Source: Metarhizobium sp964253915
GTDB taxonomy: Bacteria; Pseudomonadota; Alphaproteobacteria; Rhizobiales; Rhizobiaceae
Assembly (NCBI RefSeq): GCF_964253915.1
Contig: NZ_CAXUSG020000004.1
Coordinates: forward strand, 348,367 to 412,366
Direction of reading: 5' to 3'
Length of the DNA: 64,000 nucleotides
Made by a program: the position numbers and the translations under genes. Positions 22,680 through 31,859 of this stretch are shown here, piece by piece. Within the stretch, counting starts at the first letter, position 1. Every line of letters starts with the position of its first letter. The notes under the pieces were generated by a model, which saw nothing but the letters and a program-made list of their open reading frames with translations, was not told the DNA's origin and made no database searches.

Positions 22680-23162
22680 ATGCGTCACGTTGATTTTTCC
22701 CCCCTCTACCGTTCCACCGTCGGCTTCGACCGCCTGTTCAATATGCTTGATGGCATCGGCCAGCCGGAGCAGGCGCAGACCTATCCGCCCTACAATATCG
22801 AGCGGACCGGCGAGAACACCTACCGCATCACCATGGCCGTTGCCGGTTTCGACGAAGCTGAACTCAGCATCGAAGCCCGCGCCCATGTCCTGACCGTCAA
22901 GGGTGAAAAGGCCGAAGAAACCGCCGGGGAAAGCGAATACCTCTATCGCGGTATCGCCAAGCGTGCCTTCGAGCGCCGCTTCCAGCTCGCAGACCACGTC
23001 GAAGTCAAGACCGCTTCCCTGAAGAACGGCCTTCTCCATATCGATCTTCTGCGCAACATTCCGGAAGCGATGAAGCCGCGGCGCATTGCAATTGCTGCCG
23101 AGCCGGTCGAGACAACGAAGGCCATCGAAGGCAATGTGGTGAGCGAGCAGCTCACCCACTAA
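22680..23162 (+). CDS. Hsp20/alpha-crystallin family small heat-shock protein (IbpA class)
   Basis: This 160-residue chaperone has an N-terminal arm with the class A signature FSPLYRSTVGFDRLFNML, the alpha-crystallin domain (about 38-128; YRITMAVAGFDEAEL, YLYRGIAKRAFERRFQL, ASLKNGLLHIDL) and a C-terminal extension. The oligomer-binding I-x-I motif appears as RRIAI. It holds unfolding proteins in cytoplasmic oligomers. AGGAGG lies eight bases before ATG and is probably masked by the ROSE-like hairpin at low temperature. A terminator follows the gene. Confidence 0.94.
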   Translation: MRHVDFSPLYRSTVGFDRLFNMLDGIGQPEQAQTYPPYNIERTGENTYRITMAVAGFDEAELSIEARAHVLTVKGEKAEETAGESEYLYRGIAKRAFERRFQLADHVEVKTASLKNGLLHIDLLRNIPEAMKPRRIAIAAEPVETTKAIEGNVVSEQLTH

Positions 23163-23185
23163 CATCCTCCCAAGGTGAGACTGTA

Positions 23186-23214
23186 TGGCGGCGTCCCGTT
23201 GGGGCGCCGCTTTT
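23186..23214 (+). terminator. Rho-independent terminator of hsp20
   Basis: GGCGGCG and CGCCGC arms enclose a TCCCGTTGGGG loop and are followed by TTTTCGTTTC. The element lies 24 bp after the hsp20 stop, between two convergent genes. Confidence 0.75.
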
Positions 23215-23218
23215 CGTT

Positions 23219-24214
23219 TCAGGCCTTGGCGACGGCAGGCGTGTCGGTTGCGGCGAGCGCGCGCCTGCTGGCGTAACGCTGGGCGATGACGGCGCAGGCC
23301 ATCAGCTGGATCTGGTGGAACAGCATCAGCGGCAGGACGATGGCGCCGATCGACTGGCCGGCAAAGATGGCGCTGGCCATCGGCACGCCGCTCGCCAGGC
23401 TCTTCTTCGAACCGCAGAAGGTGATGGTGATCTCGTCCTCCTTGGAAAAGCCGAGCAGGCGGCTGCCGAACATCGTGACGCACAGCACGATGGCGAGCAG
23501 GACGATATCGAGGACAACCACGGCGCCGAGCTCCAGCGCCGAAAAATTGTGCCACAGCCCTTCCACGACGGCTTCGCTGAAGGCGAGGTAGACAACCATC
23601 AGGATCGAGCCGCGATCGACCGGCGTCAGCAGTTTTTTCCGGGCGCGGATCCAGCCGCCGATCCACGGCTGCAGGATCTGGCCGACGACGAAGGGGGCGA
23701 GCAATTGCAGCAGGATCTGTTCCAGCGCGTCCAGCGAAAAACCGCCATGGCCGCCGATGGAAAACAGCACGCCGACCAGCAGCGGCGTCAGGAACATGCC
23801 GAAAATGTTGGACGCCGATGCGGAGCAGATCGCCGCCGGTACATTGCCGCCTGCCATCGAGGTGAAGGCGATCGAGGATTGTACCGTCGAGGGTAGAACG
23901 CAGAGGAAGAGGATGCCGGTATAGAGCTCCGGCGGCAGCACAGACGGCACCAGCACGCCGGCCGCCAGGCCGAGGATCGGGAAAAGCACGAAGGTGGAGG
24001 CGAGGATCGCCAGATGCAGCCGCCAGTGCAGGATGCCGGCAACGACGACATCACGCGGCAGCCGCGCCCCGTGCAGGAAGAACAGCAGGGCGATGGCAAT
24101 CTTGGTCGCCACGCCGAAATAGTCGGCGAAAGCGCCGCTCGCCGGCAGCAGCGAGGCAAGGATGACGGTGCAAACCAGCAGGATGGTAAAGGTATCGGGG
24201 AGAAAACGGCGCAT
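23219..24214 (-). CDS. Bile acid:sodium symporter family transporter (YfeH/SBF-like)
   Basis: This 331-residue inner-membrane protein has about ten hydrophobic helices. Family landmarks are LLFFLHGARLPRDVV, LFLCVLPSTVQSSIAFTSMAGGN (about 110-132) and FCGSKKSLASGVPM. These match the SBF-like (PF13593) proteins, whose natural substrates are mostly unknown. ATG 24214 (MRRFLPDTF) gives the usual N-terminus; an upstream in-frame ATG at 24250 adds 12 residues. The gene is divergent from a LysR regulator, which probably controls it. Confidence 0.88.
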   Translation of the reverse strand: MRRFLPDTFTILLVCTVILASLLPASGAFADYFGVATKIAIALLFFLHGARLPRDVVVAGILHWRLHLAILASTFVLFPILGLAAGVLVPSVLPPELYTGILFLCVLPSTVQSSIAFTSMAGGNVPAAICSASASNIFGMFLTPLLVGVLFSIGGHGGFSLDALEQILLQLLAPFVVGQILQPWIGGWIRARKKLLTPVDRGSILMVVYLAFSEAVVEGLWHNFSALELGAVVVLDIVLLAIVLCVTMFGSRLLGFSKEDEITITFCGSKKSLASGVPMASAIFAGQSIGAIVLPLMLFHQIQLMACAVIAQRYASRRALAATDTPAVAKA

Positions 24215-24307
24215 GGGCGTCTCGCGGCGTTGATCGAGTTTTCCGTGCATCGCTCATTATGATAAAGGATGCAAGGAATAACAGTTATCGTAAAACCGGA
24301 TGATGAT

Positions 24308-25174
24308 ATGCTCGACCTCACGCAATTGCGCAGTTTTGTCGCTGTCGAACAGTTGGGCAGCTTTACGCTGGCCGCCGAGCGTCTCGGGCTTGGACAGTCC
24401 ACCGTGAGCCAGCATATCCAGCGACTGGAGACGGCGCTCGGGCGCAGGCTACTGGCCCGCGACACCCACCGGGTGGTGCTGACCGGGGATGGCGAGGCGC
24501 TGCTCGGCCACGCCCGCGCCTTGTTGTCGATCGAAGGGCAGGTGCAGGCGCTGTTCAGCGACAGCAGCCTGCGCGGCAGCATTCGCCTCGGTGTCTCCGA
24601 GGATTTTGTGACCAGCCAGTTGCCGGCGGTGCTTGAGGATTTCGTCCGCTCCCACCCCTCCGTCGACCTGGAATTGACGGTGGCGCTTTCCGGCGTGCTT
24701 TACGAGATGCAGGATAATGGCGAGATCGACCTGGTGCTGGCCAAGCGCCGGCTGGGCGATGCGCTGGGGCGGCTGATCTATCGCGAACCGCTGGTGTGGC
24801 TGGCACGCGATCCCGAACATGTATTGTCCTCCGGCCCGCTGCCGCTGATCGCCTTTCCGCCGCCGAGCGTCACGCGCGCCATCGCGCTGGAGGCGCTCGG
24901 CCGGCATCAGGTGCCGTGGCGGATCGTCTGCACCTGCGGCAGCCTGAGCGGCCTGACGGCGGCGGCGCTGGCCGGCATGGGTGTGCTGGTGCAGCCGCGC
25001 AGCATGGCGCCGGCGGGCCTGAAGGAGATCGCCCCGGAAAAATTGCCGCCGCTGGAGGATGTCGAATTCGTGCTGGTGCCGCGCAAGGGGGCGGACCAGG
25101 CACTGGTTTCGGCACTGTCGGAGGATATTTTGCGCAAGGTCCGCGGTCTGCGGTTGGGGGATGCACGGGGGTGA
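24308..25174 (+). CDS. LysR-family transcriptional regulator
   Basis: This protein of about 288 residues has an N-terminal winged helix-turn-helix (LTQLRSFVAVEQLGSFTLAA; LGLGQSTVSQHIQRLE) and a C-terminal effector-binding domain (LRGSIRLGVSEDF onward). ATG 24308 fits the family N-terminus (MLDLTQLRSF); ATG 24269 is in frame but would add 13 atypical residues. The 93-bp divergent spacer to the SBF-type transporter is the expected LysR operator position. Confidence 0.9.
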   Translation: MLDLTQLRSFVAVEQLGSFTLAAERLGLGQSTVSQHIQRLETALGRRLLARDTHRVVLTGDGEALLGHARALLSIEGQVQALFSDSSLRGSIRLGVSEDFVTSQLPAVLEDFVRSHPSVDLELTVALSGVLYEMQDNGEIDLVLAKRRLGDALGRLIYREPLVWLARDPEHVLSSGPLPLIAFPPPSVTRAIALEALGRHQVPWRIVCTCGSLSGLTAAALAGMGVLVQPRSMAPAGLKEIAPEKLPPLEDVEFVLVPRKGADQALVSALSEDILRKVRGLRLGDARG

Positions 25175-25199
25175 GGATGGGATTTAGGGCGCCTTGCGG

Positions 25200-25345
25200 C
25201 GCCTGGCCCTCACCCTAACCCTCTCCCCGTTTTGACGGGGAGAGGGGACGTGCCCCACCCAATGGTCAAAGCCAGGCAAAACGGTGCGGCATATCCCCTT
25301 CTCCCCGTCAAAACGGGGAGAAGGTGCCGGCAGGCGGATGAGGGG
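25200..25345. repeat. RIME-like palindromic repeat pair
   Basis: Two palindromes, CCTCTCCCCGT TTTG ACGGGGAGAGG (25220-25245) and CCTTCTCCCCGT CAAA ACGGGGAGAAGG (25297-25324), lie between the convergent lysR and threonine aldolase genes, followed by GCGGATGAGGGG. This is a more diverged member of the family seen at 3470-3833 and 11903-12045. Confidence 0.82.
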
Positions 25346-25370
25346 CTTCTCAGCCCACCAACCCAAAACC

Positions 25371-26423
25371 TCACCCCGCCAGGCACGCCAGCAGACCGTC
25401 CACATCGTCCTTGCTTGTTGCAAAGCTGGTGACGAGGCGGATGAGCATTTCGTTGTCGCCGAGCAGATCAGGCGTCTCTGCCGGCACCGGCCAGTCGTAG
25501 AATTTCGCGCCGCGTTCCTCGGCGGTCTTGGCCGCATCCTTGGTGACGACGGCAAACACTTCGTTGGACACCGTGTCCCAGGCGAGCCGCGCCCGGTTGG
25601 AGGCGGAGAGGCCGGCGCGCAGTTCGTCCGCCATGCCGTTGGCGTGGCGGGCAAGGTCGAGCCAGAGGCCGCCCTTGAAATAGGCGTCGAACTGCGCGGC
25701 GATGAAGCGCGACTTGGAGAAGAGCTGCGCCGAGCGTTTGCGCAGGAAAGGCATCTCCCGCGCCATCTCCGGCTTGAAGAACACCAGCGCCTCGGCGCAC
25801 CAGCAGCCGTTCTTGGTGCCGCCAAAGGACAGAATATCGACGCCGCGTTTCCAGGTCATGTCGGCTGGCGTCGCATCGAGCGAAACCAGCGCATTGGCGA
25901 AGCGGGCGCCGTCCATGTGCAGCGGCAGGTTATGGGCGCGGGTGATCTCGGCAATCGCCTCGATCTCGTCGAGCGAATAGACCGTGCCGATCTCGCTCGC
26001 CTGGGTGATGGTGACGGCAGTCGGCTGGCCCTGGTGCACGGCGCCGGGTGGAAAGCGGCCGATCTTCGCCTTGAGGTCGGTCGGATCGATCTTGCCATGC
26101 GCGCCACCGACGGCAACAAGCCGGGCCGCGCCGCTGAAAAATTCCGGCGCGCCGCATTCGTCGGCCATCACATGCGCTTCGTCATGACAGAAGGAAATGC
26201 CGCCGGGGCGGGTGACGCTGGCCAACGCCAGCGAATTGGCCGCCGTGCCGGTGCCGACGAAAAAGACGGCGACATCGTGCTGGAAGACGTCGCGAAAATG
26301 GTCCTCGACCTTCCGGTCGAGATCGCTGGTGCCATAGGCGGAGGCAAAACCGCCGGACTCCTGGAAGAGACGTTCGGCAATGAGGGGGTGGGCGCCGGCC
26401 CAGTTGTCGGAAGCGAAAAACAT
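25371..26423 (-). CDS. ltaE: Low-specificity L-threonine aldolase
   Basis: This protein of about 350 residues is a fold-type I PLP enzyme. Landmarks are FFASDNWAGAHP, FVGTGTAANSLAL, HDEAHVMADECGAPEF, LHMDGARFANALVS and the PLP lysine in SFGGTKNGCW. It cleaves L-threonine and allo-threonine to glycine and acetaldehyde. ATG 26423 is preferred because the homologous region begins at MFFASDN; a GTG at 26447 lacks a ribosome site. The gene is divergent from gltB across 536 bp. Confidence 0.92.
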   Translation of the reverse strand: MFFASDNWAGAHPLIAERLFQESGGFASAYGTSDLDRKVEDHFRDVFQHDVAVFFVGTGTAANSLALASVTRPGGISFCHDEAHVMADECGAPEFFSGAARLVAVGGAHGKIDPTDLKAKIGRFPPGAVHQGQPTAVTITQASEIGTVYSLDEIEAIAEITRAHNLPLHMDGARFANALVSLDATPADMTWKRGVDILSFGGTKNGCWCAEALVFFKPEMAREMPFLRKRSAQLFSKSRFIAAQFDAYFKGGLWLDLARHANGMADELRAGLSASNRARLAWDTVSNEVFAVVTKDAAKTAEERGAKFYDWPVPAETPDLLGDNEMLIRLVTSFATSKDDVDGLLACLAG

Positions 26424-26676
26424 GAAATCTACCCGGCTGGAAATCACGGAAAGTGCGATCGGCGGACGACCTTAAGGGAAAGTCCGGTACATGCAATCTC
26501 TCGCCCGGCTTGGGTGGGGCAAAAACCCAAGTAAGCAATCAAAGGGAAGATTATTTGCCGCAAGTGAAATATTCTTTCGTCTTGTTTTCAAATGTCGCAA
26601 TCTTCCGTCTCTATCGGTGGATATTTTTCCGTTTGCACCCTTGCGGTCCCGGCCCGTTTCTGGCATAGAACGATGG

Positions 26677-26703
26677 AAATAGGACAGGTTTGCTGTCCTA
26701 TTT
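26677..26703. promoter_or_regulatory. Perfect 11-bp dyad upstream of gltBD, candidate operator
   Basis: AAATAGGACAG and its exact reverse complement CTGTCCTATTT are separated by five bases (GTTTG). Arms and spacing are typical of a dimeric regulator site. It lies about 34 bp upstream of the candidate -35 box. No poly-U follows, so it is not a terminator. The cognate factor is unknown. Confidence 0.55.
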
Positions 26704-26736
26704 CGGTCTTGGAGGCCGAAATGCGTGGAAGGCGCC

Positions 26737-26764
26737 TTAACCTTAGGGCAATTCGCGCTATAGT
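26737..26764 (+). promoter_or_regulatory. Candidate gltB promoter
   Basis: TTAACC (26737-26742) and TATAGT (26759-26764) are separated by 16 bp. The -10 is good and the -35 is weak. It lies between the dyad and gltB and would give a leader of about 190 nt. Confidence 0.4.
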
Positions 26765-26959
26765 CTGCCGATCTCGTACCCTCGGTGCGATTGAGGCGAT
26801 GCAAGGCAAGATCCGCCAAGGTGTGTGCCGGAAGGCAGGCCGAGCCAGCGGGTTCAATGGAAATGCAACGCAGTTGTTACGCGCCGGGTCCAGAGTAACG
26901 GGTGCCGCGCGGAACACGGGTCTGCCCGCGGCTTGCGGGCTTCGAACGGAGGGAAGACG

Positions 26960-29900
26960 ATGACGAAGATGACGCCGTCAGAAGGTTTTGGGCAGATTGT
27001 CGAAAGCGAGATCAAAGCCGCCGACAAAACGCCGGCCCGTCCCACCGGCCTTCCGCGGAAACAGGGCCTTTACGATCCGCGAAACGAGCACGATGCCTGC
27101 GGCGTCGGTTTCATCGCCCATATGAAGGGCAAGAAGTCGCACCAGATCGTCCGTGATGGCCTGTTCATCCTCGAAAACCTGACGCATCGCGGTGCTGTCG
27201 GTGCCGACCCGCTGATGGGCGACGGCGCGGGCATCCTCGTGCAGATCCCCGACCGCTTCTTCCGCGAAGAAATGGCCAAGCAGGGCGTCACCCTGCCGAA
27301 GGCCGGCGAGTATGGCGTCGGCCATATCTTCATGCCGCGCGACGACAAGCAGATTGCCCACTTCAAGGCGATCATCAAGCAGGTGGTCGAAGAAGAAGGT
27401 CAGGTGCTGATCGGTTACCGCGACGTTCCGGTCGACAATTCGTCGCTGTCCAAGGCGCCTGATATCGCCGCCACCGAGCCGCATCACGTGCAGATCTTCA
27501 TCGGCGCCGGCAAGCGGGCCGCCGCGAACGACGAGTTCGAGCGCCGCCTCTTCACCCTGCGCAAGGTGATCTCCAACCGCATCTATGCCGAATTCGAAGG
27601 TGCGGAGAGCAATTTCTACCCGGTGTCGCTGTCGAGCGCGACCATCGTCTACAAGGGCATGTTCCTGGCCTATCAGGTCGGCGCCTATTACAAGGACCTG
27701 TCGGATCCGCGTTTCGAGTCCGCCGTCGCCCTCGTGCACCAGCGGTTTTCGACCAACACCTTCCCGTCCTGGAAGCTGGCGCATCCCTACCGAATGGTCG
27801 CCCACAACGGCGAAATCAACACACTGCGCTCCAACGTCAACTGGATGGCGGCACGCCAGGCCTCGGTATCGTCGCCGCTGTTCGGCTCCGACATCGAGAA
27901 GCTGTGGCCGATCTCTTATGAAGGCCAGTCGGATACGGCCTGTTTCGACAACGCGCTCGAATTCCTCGTGCGCGGCGGTTATTCCATGGCCCATGCCGTC
28001 ATGATGCTGATCCCGGAAGCCTGGGCCGGCAACCAGTCGATGTCGCCGGAACGCAAGGCGTTCTACGAATATCACGCCGCCCTGATGGAGCCGTGGGATG
28101 GCCCTGCCGCCGTCTGCTTCACCGATGGCCGGCAGATCGGTGCGACGCTCGACCGCAACGGCTTGCGTCCGGCCCGTTATCTCGTCACCGATGATGATCG
28201 CGTCATCCTCGCTTCGGAAGCCGGCACGCTGCCGGTGCCGGAAGAAAACATCGTCCAGAAGTGGCGCCTGCAGCCGGGCAAGATGCTGCTCATCGACATG
28301 GAGCAGGGCCGCATCGTCTCCGACGACGAGGTGAAGTCGCAGCTCGCCACCAAGCATCCCTATCGCAACTGGCTGGACCGCACCCAGCTTATCCTCGAAG
28401 AGCTGAAGCCGGTGGAGCCGCGGGCGTTGCGCCGCGACGTGTCGCTGCTCGACCGCCAGCAGGCGTTCGGCTACACGCAGGAAGACACCAAGCTCCTGAT
28501 GTCGCCGATGGCGACCACCGGGCAGGAAGCGATTGGCTCGATGGGCACCGACACGCCGATTTCGGCGATGTCGACCAAGAACAAGCTGCTCTACACCTAT
28601 TTCAAGCAGAACTTCGCGCAGGTCACCAACCCGCCGATCGACCCGATCCGCGAAGAGCTGGTGATGAGCCTCGTCTCCTTCATCGGTCCGCGTCCGAACA
28701 TTCTCGACCACGAAGGCATGGCCAACGCCAAGCGCCTGGAAGTGCGCCAGCCGATCCTGACCAACGGCGACCTGGAAAAGATCCGCTCCATCGGCCACAC
28801 CGAGGATCGTTTCGACACCAAGACGCTTGATTTCACCTACGACGTTTCCCGTGGCTCCGAGGGCCTGCCGGAAATGCTCGACCGGCTGTGCGAGCGGGCG
28901 GAAGCCGCCGTTCGCGGCGGCTATAACATCATCGTGCTCTCCGACCGCCAGGTCGGACCGGACCGCATCGCGCTTCCGGCGCTGCTGGCAACAGCGGCCG
29001 TGCACCACCACCTGATCCGTAAGGGGCTGCGCACCTCGGTCGGCATCGTCGTCGAATCCGGCGAGCCGCGTGAGGTGCACCACTTCTGTCTCCTCGCCGG
29101 TTATGGCGCGGAAGCGATAAACCCGTACCTGGCTTTCGACACGCTGCTCGACATGCATGCCCGTGGCGAGTTTCCCAAGGAGGTCGATGCCAGTGAAGTT
29201 GTCTATCGCTACATCAAGGCGGTCGGCAAAGGCATCCTCAAGGTCATGTCCAAAATGGGCATCTCGACCTACCAGTCCTATTGCGGCGGCCAGATCTTCG
29301 ACGCCATCGGCCTGAAGTCGGAGCTGGTCGACAAATATTTCTTCGGCACGGCCACGACCATCGAAGGCGTCGGCCTGGAAGAGATTGCCCGCGAGACCGT
29401 GGCACGCCATGCGGCTGCCTTCGGCAAGGATCCGCTGCTGGCCAAGACGCTCGATATCGGCGGCGAATATGCCTTCCGCATGCGCGGCGAGGACCACGCC
29501 TGGACGCCCGACGTCGTCGCTTCTCTGCAGCATGCGGTGCGCGGCAATGCCGAGGATCGCTACCGCGAATTCGCCGAGATGGTGAACGCCTCGTCGCTGC
29601 GGCTCAACACCATCCGCGGCCTGTTCACGATCAAGAGCGCCGAGGCACTCGGCCGCAAGCCGGTGCCGCTCGATGAAGTCGAGTCCGCTGCCGATATCGT
29701 CAAGCGTTTCTCGACGGGTGCGATGTCCTTCGGCTCGATCAGCCGCGAGGCGCATACGACGCTGGCGATCGCCATGAACCGCATCGGCGGTAAGTCGAAC
29801 ACCGGCGAGGGCGGCGAAGAATCCGATCGTTACCTGCCGCTGCATGACGGTTCGGCCAATCCGGAGCGTTCCGCCATCAAGCAGGTGGCCTCCGGCCGCT

Positions 29901-31684
29901 TCGGTGTCACTACGGAATATCTCGTCAACGCCGACATGCTGCAGATCAAGGTGGCGCAGGGTGCCAAGCCCGGCGAAGGCGGCCAGCTGCCCGGCCACAA
30001 GGTAGATGCGACCATTGCCAAGACCCGGCATTCGACGCCGGGCGTCGGCCTGATCTCGCCGCCGCCGCACCACGATATCTATTCGATCGAAGATCTGGCG
30101 CAGCTGATCTATGACCTGAAAAACGTCAACCCGACGGCGGATGTTTCGGTCAAGCTGGTGTCGGAAGTCGGTGTCGGCACGGTTGCCGCCGGCGTCGCCA
30201 AGGCGCGCGCCGACCATATCACCATCTCCGGTTTCGATGGCGGCACCGGCGCTTCGCCGCTGACCTCGCTGAAACATGCCGGCAGCCCCTGGGAAATCGG
30301 CCTGGCCGAAACCCAGCAGACGCTGGTGCTGAACGGCCTGCGCTCGCGCGTCGCCCTGCAGGTTGATGGTGGCTTGAAGACCGGCCGCGACGTCATCATC
30401 GGCGCCTTGCTCGGTGCCGACGAGTTCGGTTTCGCCACGGCGCCGCTGATCGCCGCCGGCTGCATCATGATGCGCAAGTGCCATCTGAACACCTGCCCGG
30501 TCGGCGTCGCCACCCAGGATCCGGTGCTGCGCAAGCGCTTCAAGGGATCGCCGGAACACGTCGTCAACTACTTCTTCTTCATCGCCGAAGAAGTGCGTGA
30601 AATCCTCGCTTCGCTCGGCGTGCGCAGGCTGGACGAGATCATCGGTGCGTCCGAACTGCTCGAAAAGGACGGGATGATCGCGCACTGGAAGACGCGTGGC
30701 CTCGATTTCTCGAGGATCTTCCACAAGGTGGAGGCTCCGAAGGAAGAGACCTACTGGACGACCCGCCAGAAGCATCCAATCGACGATGTCCTCGACCGCA
30801 CCCTGATCGAGCAGGCGGAAGCCGCCCTGACCTCGAAGACGCCGGTTGCCTTTGCTGTGGACATCAAGAACGTCGACCGTTCGGCGGGCGCCATGCTCTC
30901 CGGCGAAGTGGCGAAGCGTTTCGGCCATCGCGGGCTGAAGGACGACACCATCCGCGTGACGCTCAACGGTACGGCCGGCCAGTCCTTTGCCGCCTTCCTG
31001 GCACAGGGCATCACCTTCGATCTCGTTGGTGACGGCAACGACTATGTCGGCAAGGGGCTTTCGGGCGGCCGCATCATCGTCCGTCCGCCGGCGAACTCAC
31101 AGATCGTCGCGGAAAAATCGATCATCGTCGGCAACACCGTGATGTACGGCGCCATCGCCGGTGAAAGCTACTTCAACGGCGTGGCCGGCGAACGTTTCGC
31201 GGTGCGCAACTCTGGCGCCATCGCCGTCGTCGAAGGTGTCGGTGACCACGGTTGCGAATACATGACCGGCGGTGTCGTCGTCGTCATCGGCGAAACGGGC
31301 CGCAACTTCGCGGCCGGCATGTCGGGCGGTGTTGCCTATGTGCTGGACGAAACGGGTGACTTCGCCAAGCGCTGCAATATGGCGATGGTCGAGCTTGAGC
31401 CGGTACCGGAAGAAGACGACATGCTGGAGAAGCTGCACCATCACGGCGGCGATCTCATGCACAAGGGCCGCGTCGACGTGTCGGAAGACATGACGCGCCA
31501 TGACGAGGAACGTCTCTACCAGCTGATTTCGAACCACCTGCACTACACCGGTTCGAAACGTGCCAAGGAGATCCTCGACAACTGGGCCGAGTTCCGCCCG
31601 AAATTCCGCAAGGTCATGCCGGTCGAATATCGCCGGGCGCTCGAGGAAATGGAGCGGATGCGCATGGGCATCGCGGCGGAGTGA
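26960..31684 (+). CDS. gltB: Glutamate synthase (NADPH) large subunit
   Basis: This 1574-residue subunit starts at ATG 26960 (ribosome site GGAGGG). The first 46 residues are a propeptide; the catalytic N-terminal cysteine of the class II glutaminase domain is C47 in EHDACGVGF. The order is glutaminase domain (about 47-470), central domain, FMN/3Fe-4S synthase domain (about 850-1250; VSFGSISREAH-like segment, GEGGEESDRY, FDGGTGASPL, iron-sulphur cysteines in CIMMRKCHLNTCPVGVA) and GXGXG beta-helix (about 1280-1530). It makes glutamate from glutamine and 2-oxoglutarate with GltD, encoded 175 bp downstream, and is central to ammonia assimilation. Confidence 0.98.
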   Translation: MTKMTPSEGFGQIVESEIKAADKTPARPTGLPRKQGLYDPRNEHDACGVGFIAHMKGKKSHQIVRDGLFILENLTHRGAVGADPLMGDGAGILVQIPDRFFREEMAKQGVTLPKAGEYGVGHIFMPRDDKQIAHFKAIIKQVVEEEGQVLIGYRDVPVDNSSLSKAPDIAATEPHHVQIFIGAGKRAAANDEFERRLFTLRKVISNRIYAEFEGAESNFYPVSLSSATIVYKGMFLAYQVGAYYKDLSDPRFESAVALVHQRFSTNTFPSWKLAHPYRMVAHNGEINTLRSNVNWMAARQASVSSPLFGSDIEKLWPISYEGQSDTACFDNALEFLVRGGYSMAHAVMMLIPEAWAGNQSMSPERKAFYEYHAALMEPWDGPAAVCFTDGRQIGATLDRNGLRPARYLVTDDDRVILASEAGTLPVPEENIVQKWRLQPGKMLLIDMEQGRIVSDDEVKSQLATKHPYRNWLDRTQLILEELKPVEPRALRRDVSLLDRQQAFGYTQEDTKLLMSPMATTGQEAIGSMGTDTPISAMSTKNKLLYTYFKQNFAQVTNPPIDPIREELVMSLVSFIGPRPNILDHEGMANAKRLEVRQPILTNGDLEKIRSIGHTEDRFDTKTLDFTYDVSRGSEGLPEMLDRLCERAEAAVRGGYNIIVLSDRQVGPDRIALPALLATAAVHHHLIRKGLRTSVGIVVESGEPREVHHFCLLAGYGAEAINPYLAFDTLLDMHARGEFPKEVDASEVVYRYIKAVGKGILKVMSKMGISTYQSYCGGQIFDAIGLKSELVDKYFFGTATTIEGVGLEEIARETVARHAAAFGKDPLLAKTLDIGGEYAFRMRGEDHAWTPDVVASLQHAVRGNAEDRYREFAEMVNASSLRLNTIRGLFTIKSAEALGRKPVPLDEVESAADIVKRFSTGAMSFGSISREAHTTLAIAMNRIGGKSNTGEGGEESDRYLPLHDGSANPERSAIKQVASGRFGVTTEYLVNADMLQIKVAQGAKPGEGGQLPGHKVDATIAKTRHSTPGVGLISPPPHHDIYSIEDLAQLIYDLKNVNPTADVSVKLVSEVGVGTVAAGVAKARADHITISGFDGGTGASPLTSLKHAGSPWEIGLAETQQTLVLNGLRSRVALQVDGGLKTGRDVIIGALLGADEFGFATAPLIAAGCIMMRKCHLNTCPVGVATQDPVLRKRFKGSPEHVVNYFFFIAEEVREILASLGVRRLDEIIGASELLEKDGMIAHWKTRGLDFSRIFHKVEAPKEETYWTTRQKHPIDDVLDRTLIEQAEAALTSKTPVAFAVDIKNVDRSAGAMLSGEVAKRFGHRGLKDDTIRVTLNGTAGQSFAAFLAQGITFDLVGDGNDYVGKGLSGGRIIVRPPANSQIVAEKSIIVGNTVMYGAIAGESYFNGVAGERFAVRNSGAIAVVEGVGDHGCEYMTGGVVVVIGETGRNFAAGMSGGVAYVLDETGDFAKRCNMAMVELEPVPEEDDMLEKLHHHGGDLMHKGRVDVSEDMTRHDEERLYQLISNHLHYTGSKRAKEILDNWAEFRPKFRKVMPVEYRRALEEMERMRMGIAAE

Positions 31685-31859
31685 TCCTGTCGGGATCGCA
31701 CGTTTCCGATGCTGCCAGGCACTGCGGCCGCCTTCGGGCGGTCGTGTCTGTCGCCGGCGGCAACGTCGTCATGAAATTGAATGTGCCGGATGCGTCTTTG
31801 GGTTTGCGCTTCCAGGCACCGGTGTCCAGCGGACACACTGCTTCGAAGAGGGAAGTAAT

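Larger units (their letters stand above)
26424..26959. other. Long gene-poor divergent region upstream of gltB
   Basis: No convincing gene is seen in these 536 bp between ltaE and gltB. The region contains the perfect dyad at 26677-26703, a second small hairpin (TTTCGG..CCGAAA, about 26701-26721) and a candidate promoter at 26737-26764. It ends with the gltB ribosome site GGAGGG. Its length suggests a regulated promoter region with a leader of roughly 190 nt. Confidence 0.6.

Noticed and set aside
26978..30928. A 1316-codon open frame antisense to gltB
   Set aside because: It mirrors the strongly biased third-position GC of gltB. The sense frame carries all glutamate synthase motifs.
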